From Ligustrum vulgare (Eukaryota > Streptophyta > Magnoliopsida > Lamiales > Oleaceae): a stretch of 64,000 nucleotides of DNA. The notes under the pieces are model-generated. The model ran no database searches and had not been told where the DNA came from. It saw only the letters and a list, made by a program, of their open reading frames with translations. The stretch covers positions 32,396,129-32,460,128 of the forward strand of contig OY743180.1 of NCBI GenBank assembly GCA_963555705.1, written 5' to 3'. The position numbers and the translations under genes were made by a program. This document shows positions 58,794-64,000 of the stretch, in pieces (position 1 is the stretch's first letter; every line of letters starts with the position of its first letter).

Positions 58794-59469
58794 TGTTAGA
58801 TCGAGTCAAAATAAGCTAGACACGTCATCCGTGGGGACCCACATAGGGCCCACCGACTGCCAGCAGCACTCCAAGCTCTGTGAATTACTATTTGCGGAGG
58901 CGTAATATTGTCTGAGCTCCATGTATCCGAACTGCTTATGCCGAACTGGTATTATTTGAAGTCCATGCTCCAGGCTATTGACAAGACTGGTTAATATGTC
59001 AGAGAGACATCACCCCTCTGTAAGTTGCAGCTTGATAGGACAACATCTTTAATAAGGATGTGATGGCTACCGTAAGTCTATAGCATGTAGCAATGATTAT
59101 GACCAAATAAATGATTTACCTCATGAACGATTAGAAACTTGTCACTTGTAAAGTATAACACGCGTCACAATCTAAGATGACTATTATCACCATAAATAGA
59201 TTTCATTTACCTCCAAGTAAAAGGTTAGAAACTCAATACTCAAACTCTATATACAAATATCACTCTCATTTCTCTCTTTTATACACTTATATTTCCTGCA
59301 CCTAAATTATATTTACTGGAAATGAGGTCTGACTTGAGCGTCGGCATGCGACGGGAGCCACCCAGCTCCCGTGCAAGCCAATTGTTTGTCCAAGTGCGCA
59401 GAAAGTATATGTGTTCAAGACGGAGGAGCTGAGACGTGTTGATCCAAGATTCCAACAGATTTTGTGGTC
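58794..59469 (+). repeat. 5' LTR of the Tat element (approximate)
   Basis: Starts TGTTAGATCGAG and ends near TTGTGGTCA. Downstream TTTTAGCGTCTTCTGTGAGAA looks like a decayed form of the GGCGCCGTCTGTGGG-type word that follows Tat LTRs. The exact ends are uncertain without the 3' LTR. Confidence 0.55.
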
Positions 59470-59508
59470 AATATTTTAGCGTCTTCTGTGAGAAATCACA
59501 CTTCTAAC

Positions 59509-61310
59509 CATGAATTCACTTGGTAAAAAGCTACAAGAAACCCTGAAAAGGTTGAGAATATCTTGAAAAAGAGTCAAAAGAACTACAAAATCATGAAAAA
59601 GGTGAGAAACCTCTTGAAAAAGACGGGTAACACTTGCAAATTGCCTTCTAAAAAGGAAGTGGTGAAAACACACCTAGAGAAACCTTGAAAACGGCTAAAA
59701 ACTTTGAAACATAAGTTTATCATCCTTTGAAAAAGGCTAAAAAACTTTTGAAGAATGGACAACTCGTAAATCACTACAGTCACGAGTGAAAGTGATAATG
59801 ATGTTAACCCCCGAAGAAGTAGGGATGAACGATTCGACGTCAATAGAGAGATGCTAAAAAATAATTAGCCTCAAAATGCCAATGAGGAGGTTCCTCAATC
59901 CAACCATCAGGCATCAGACTAGACATTTACTAAGGGACATAACATGCATGGCATCCCAAATGGTAGAAATGAAAAAACAAAAATCAAACAAACTGCTACC
60001 ATAAATGCCTATATGGTGAGGGGATATGCGATGAATGAACCAGTAGCACCATCGCTATACCTCCAAACTCAACCACATTATTCACCTTCCGACACAGATA
60101 CCTCGCACTATTATAATGCACCCCTAGGGTATGTCGGGGTGGATTCATTTCACTCCATGAAGAGGACTCTGCGTATGAAGTACAAGAGGAGCACAATTCC
60201 CCTCTTGAGTATCATAGGGAAACTACTCCATCAAGGTCCGATAGTTTTTTAGCTGGATTGGTGGGTTATGGTCTAAAAATAAATGTTGGAGAGGGGCTGA
60301 AGAAGCCCATCCCAAAATATGTATGAAAGGGGAGCTGATGAAGCTTACCCACTGACACAAGAGCCTAGAAATAGGTGGGAGAGAAAAGTGACAGAAGCTC
60401 AGTTTAAAACATAAGGAGGCATACCCGATTACTAGAGTCTTGAAAGTAGCCTTTAAAAATGGATTTGTGTCCTCTAGACCAGGGAAACTCCCACTCCAAC
60501 GCCAACAAGATCTAAGGCAAGGGAAGAATGAATCTTTGATGGGCTACTTAGCTCGATTCATAGAAAAAATGTACAACTGTGAAAACATCACATAAGTGGA
60601 AATGTCATTCGCCCTAAAAGGGGGCCTGGACATGACAAGCATGTTTTGGAGGGATGTTCAGAGTCGTAAACAAAGGGATTATAATTCCTTTATGGACCTG
60701 ATGAAAGAGGAAATCATCTTGAAAGAGGTAGCAAGGGCTAGATATAGCCATCCTCAAGAACGATACAACACCGGATACCAGTCCAGAGTTAACCTAGCGA
60801 CTGAGGGTAACAAAAACCAGTCCAAAAATTTCTATGGAGGTGGTTCTTCCCCCATTGCCTGGGTCCGGATCCAGCTATGCAGCTAAAATTACAAAGGTTA
60901 TCCCAAACTTACACTCCAATCTTCCTGTAAAAAAACCCGCTACAGCCCCGAAAGGAGCTGGTGCAAACCGGAGTGGTAAATAGCCATGACTAGGCCATAT
61001 TGTGTGTACCGTCAATTTTTTGGGTGCACAACGAAGGATTGCAGAGATGTGCAAATGTTAGCTGAGCAAAAAGTCAATGAAAAGAAAGTTGACAATAGGA
61101 CCCCGAACAGGGAAAGGCTAAATAGGATGAACGATCCAAGATTCAATCGGATCGGCCGAAGGGACAACAAGCGATATGCCCCAAAGGGAGGAAACAATAG
61201 TCGTCACAAGGAGCAGAGCCATGATAGAAATAAAGATCCAACACCAGATGAAAATATCAGGGACTTACCTCCTCCTCCTAATGACCTGTCAATCCGTGAG
61301 ATTGATACCA
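59509..61310 (+). pseudogene. Tat gag remnant
   Basis: Gag pieces in shifting frames: a capsid-like MTSMFWRDVQSRKQRDYNSF stretch near 60630 and a decayed zinc-knuckle region YCVYRQFFGCTTKDC near 61003, where a ligand is altered. A conserved REIDTIFGGPHPGR linker follows near 61300. The N-terminal part is full of stops. Before the frame breaks this would have been the structural protein of the particle. Confidence 0.75.
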
Positions 61311-62520
61311 TTTTTGGAGGACCACACCCCGGAAGAAGTACAAACAACTCCCAGAAACGGTACATTAGAGAGGCAAAGGAGCCCGCCAATGTGAATTACC
61401 ATATTAACTCACACCCTGCTAGGACTTCACGAATGGAGCCCATCACCTTCACATTGGATGCAATCGGGGTGCACTTCCTGCATAATGATGCATTGGTACT
61501 CTGCACGTTAGTGGCCAAAAATGGCTTATCAAGGATGTTGGTGGATGATGGGGCCTTAGTAAATGTGATTTATGTCGCACCGTAGATGCGAATTTCATAT
61601 TGAAGTATTAAGCTTCATGGATGCCTACTCCGAATATAATCAGATCCACATGCATTAATCCGATGAGGAAAACACATCCTTTATCACAAATAAGGAACTC
61701 TATTGCTATAAAGTCATTCCCCTTCCGACTGAAAAACGCCGGAGCCACTTATCAGACGTTGGTGAACTAAATGTTTGCAAAACAAATTTTAATCACCAAG
61801 GAGGTATATGTGGATGACATGCTTGTTAAAAGCACGACGGCTTCAAAACACATTGAGCATTTAACAAAAACCTTTAGTATTCTGAGAAAGTATAAAATGA
61901 AGCTCATCCCCTCATATGTGCATTCGGAGTGGTGTCCTAAATGTTTTTGGATTTATGGTGAATAGAAAAGGGATTTAAGCCAACCCGAATAAGATCAAGG
62001 CGTTGATTGATATGAACTCTCCTTGGAACCCCAAAAAAATGCAGAGCTTAAAGAGGGAGGAGAGTAGCAATGTTGAGCAAGTTTGTCTCTAAATCCACAG
62101 ATAAATGTTTGCCTTTCTTTAAAGTCCTCAAAGGAGAAAAGAAGTTCCAATGGACACCTAAGTGCGAAGAGGCCTTCATAAAGCTAAAAGAATTCTTAGG
62201 ACAGCCCCGTTATTGTTAAAACCCAAGGTCGAAGAGCCTTTGTTCTTATATTTGGCTATTTCCAAGGAAGTAGTAAGTTCTATCTTAGCCAGGGAAGAAA
62301 ATAGAAATCAACTCCCAGTATACTACATGAGCAAATCCCTGCTAGATGCTGAAACATACCATCCAAACATGGAAAAGCTAGCTGACACTGATCATAGCTA
62401 CTCGAAAGATCTGTCCTTACTTTCAATTGCACTCCATTTAGGTGCTTACCAACTTCCCAATGAGACAGGTTCTAGAGAAGCTAGATGCATCTAGAAGATT
62501 GATAAAATGGACTATAGAGG
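61311..62520 (+). pseudogene. Tat protease, RT and RNase H remnant
   Basis: Protease block SRMLVDDGALVNVIY near 61530, with D-D-G-A where D-N/D-G-S/A is usual. RT pieces: SEYNQIHMH near 61630 followed by a stop, YCYKVIPL near 61705, then VYVDDMLVKSTTASKHIEHL near 61805, the catalytic motif. RNase H gives LFLYLAISKEVVSSILAREE near 62240 and PVYYMSKSLLDAETYHPNME near 62310. Stops near 61585 and 61963 and several frameshifts make it inactive. Confidence 0.85.
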
Positions 62521-62639
62521 TTTGTCAGTTCAACCTTTAGTTTATGCCCTGGATAGCTATAAAAGGCCAAGCATTACCCGATTTTATAGTTAAATTCACA
62601 CATCTACCCGAGGTAGAAATGGTTGAAAGCATTAAGGAA

Positions 62640-63107
62640 CCATTGGAATGGGGATTATTTGTTAATGGATCTTCTACTTAAGAAAGGTTTGGAGTTTGTG
62701 TAATACTTGTGAGTCCAGAAGGACACAAGTTACACAGTGCAATTTGCTTCGGTTTCTCAGCTTCCAATAATGTGGCTGAATATGAAACCCTTCTAGCTAG
62801 GTTAAGGCTAGCAATTGCTTTAAAAGTCATAGTTTTGATGGCAAACAACGATTAACAGCTCGTGGTAGGCCAAGTCAATGGGCAATTTGCTGCTAAAGAA
62901 CCCAGCTTGGTGGCGTACTTCAAAAAAGTAAAAGGCTTGATGACTCATTTTGAAAAATTTAAGTTAACCCACATACCTAGGTCCGAAAACAAAAAATCTG
63001 ATGTTATGTCAAAACTGGTAAGTAGCAAAGATGTTGATTTCCTGAACATAGTTCCTATTGAACACCTGGTGGTTCCATCTATTGAGCTCGAAGAGGAAGT
63101 TTTCTAG
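62640..63107 (+). pseudogene. Archaeal-type RNase H (aRH) remnant of the Tat element
   Basis: Reads LFVNGSST near 62660, then a stop, ILVSPEGHKLHSAICFGFSA and NNVAEYETLLARLRLA near 62770, then QLVVGQVNGQF near 62860 and THIPRSENKKSDVMSKL near 62970. The Asp expected in the first motif (VDGSS) reads Asn, so catalysis is lost in addition to two stops. This second RNase H is diagnostic of Tat elements. Confidence 0.85.
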
Positions 63108-63780
63108 ATGGAAGAAGAAAACTCGTGGATGACACCTATTCTTACTTACTTGAAGCATCAGACTGCCTGAAAATTGCAAAGATATGTAGCCCACTTTTTC
63201 CTAAAGGATGGTGTGTTGAATAAAAGAAGCTATACCGCACCTCTACTACTTTGTGTAGGACCTGCAAATGGAAACTATGTCATGAGAGAGATCCATGAAG
63301 GAATTTGTGAAAACCATGTTGGAGCACTATCCTTAGCATGAAAAGCCCTAAGCCCACAATGTGGAAGGACGCACATGATTTTGTCCGAAAATGCGATAAG
63401 TGTCACTATCATGCCACCATACCACACCAGTCGCATCATGACCTAAGAGTAGTAATGAGCCATTGGTCATTTGAAAAGTGGGGCATTGACATTATCGGAC
63501 CCAAGCCAAGAGAAAGGGGAAACCATTGTTATACAATTGTGGCTATAGACTACTTCACAAAATGGGTTGAGGCCGAACCATTGATGAAAACAACAGAGGC
63601 TAACACATCTAAGTTTATTTGGAAAAACATAATCTGTAGGTTTGACATTCCCCTTTCTTTTGGTAACAGACAATGCGAATCAGTTCAAGAATAGAAAAGT
63701 TGAAGACATGTGTGACGATATGGGCATTTGCAAACTATTCTCCTCTCCACACCATTCGCAATTGACAAGTTGAGGCAGTT
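63108..63780 (+). pseudogene. Tat integrase remnant, cut by the next element
   Basis: Zinc-binding part VRKCDKCHYHA near 63383; core start WSFEKWGIDIIGPKPRERG near 63465 with the first catalytic Asp; VAIDYFTKWVEAEPL near 63540; then a frameshift and the FKNRKVEDMC region near 63690. It ends at the QVEAV motif with the catalytic Glu near 63765-63779, after which sequence changes to hAT-like repeats. Confidence 0.85.
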
Positions 63781-64000
63781 AGAGTGGTAAAACGGCTCTT
63801 CGGCTCATAGGCTCGTTGACTCGGCTTGTCAAAACACGAATCGAGGGCGGCTCGATTGGCCAAAATGGCGAGCCGATGGACGAGCCAAATGTCCTCGTCG
63901 AACCACGAGCTGATGGCTTGGCTCGTGGTTAGACGAGCAGCTTGTTGAGCTCGTTCCAACGAGCCGACGAGCAACTTGGCTTGCCGGCTCGTTATAATAA
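63781..64000 (+). mobile_element. Left end of a probable hAT-type DNA transposon
   Basis: AGAGTGGTAAAACGGCTC resembles plant hAT termini (AGnGTTGTAAAACGG-like). It is followed by a dense run of GGCTCG / CGAGCC words in both orientations, typical of hAT subterminal repeats. It interrupts the Tat integrase. The other end, transposase and 8-bp duplication lie outside the window, so the class is tentative. Confidence 0.5.

Larger units (their letters stand above)
58794..63780 (+). mobile_element. Tat-lineage Ty3/gypsy retrotransposon, decayed, 3' end beyond an insertion
   Basis: LTR, degenerate primer site, gag, protease, RT, RNase H, a second archaeal-type RNase H, then integrase, all on the plus strand. 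The extra RNase H before the integrase marks the Tat lineage. Every domain is broken by stops or frameshifts. Integrase reading stops near 63780, where a probable hAT end begins. Confidence 0.85.

Overview
This is a gene-poor, AT-rich stretch of a nuclear plant genome. The plant assignment rests on Ty1/copia and Ty3/gypsy elements of the Athila, Tat and Tekay-like types, En/Spm-type CACTA transposons with TNP2-like and Transposase_24-like genes, and initiator-Met tRNA primer sites in two element families. I see no ordinary single-copy host gene, no rRNA or tRNA gene, and nothing bacterial. The species cannot be named from the sequence.

Layout, left to right. (1) 1-4380: 3' part of a decayed Ty1/copia element (+). 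(2) About 5.5-30.2 kb: a large CACTA element (CACTA-1, +) with a broken TNP2-like gene, a broken Transposase_24-like gene and a right-hand block of subterminal repeats. A second copia element ('copia C', 11489-28969, target duplication GTCAC) interrupts the Transposase_24-like gene. Copia C is itself interrupted by 'element A' (12408-22339, target duplication GTGAG). (3) 30.7-53.4 kb: an Athila-type Ty3/gypsy element (-) interrupted by 'element B' (33437-43571, target duplication GAAAG) and by a solo LTR of a family related to A and B (50738-53337). (4) 53.4-56.0 kb: a deleted CACTA element (CACTA-2) with a transposase N-terminal fragment and an Ulp1-protease C-terminal fragment, ending in dense palindromes. 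(5) 56.0-58.8 kb: an LTR scrap, then unassigned AT-rich DNA. (6) 58.8-63.8 kb: a decayed Tat-lineage Ty3/gypsy element (+) cut by the end of a probable hAT element that runs off the window.

The most interesting content is the pair of elements A and B. They are young, large LTR retrotransposons (LTRs of 3319 and 3425 bp) on the minus strand, with a tRNA-iMet primer site, a purine tract and 5-bp target duplications, but no gag or pol. Their internal DNA instead carries two intact plus-strand (antisense) genes. One is a 183-residue basic protein with a compact Cys4 cluster next to an Arg/Lys-rich stretch. The other is a 217-residue LOG-family protein (cytokinin riboside 5'-monophosphate phosphoribohydrolase-like). 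The two LOG copies differ at six positions, all synonymous, although surrounding non-coding DNA has many substitutions and indels. Each gene has its own TTTAAATAG box upstream, and three related hairpins follow the LOG stop codon. The LTRs carry, on the same plus strand, a GC-rich exon-like block ending in a strong splice-donor sequence. Together this looks like a mobile two-gene cargo cassette: a candidate nucleic-acid-binding protein plus a hormone-activating enzyme, carried by a non-autonomous retrotransposon that a related autonomous element would have to mobilise.

All functional statements are from reading the sequence. No database search was possible, so lineage names and the functions of the two cargo proteins need confirmation.
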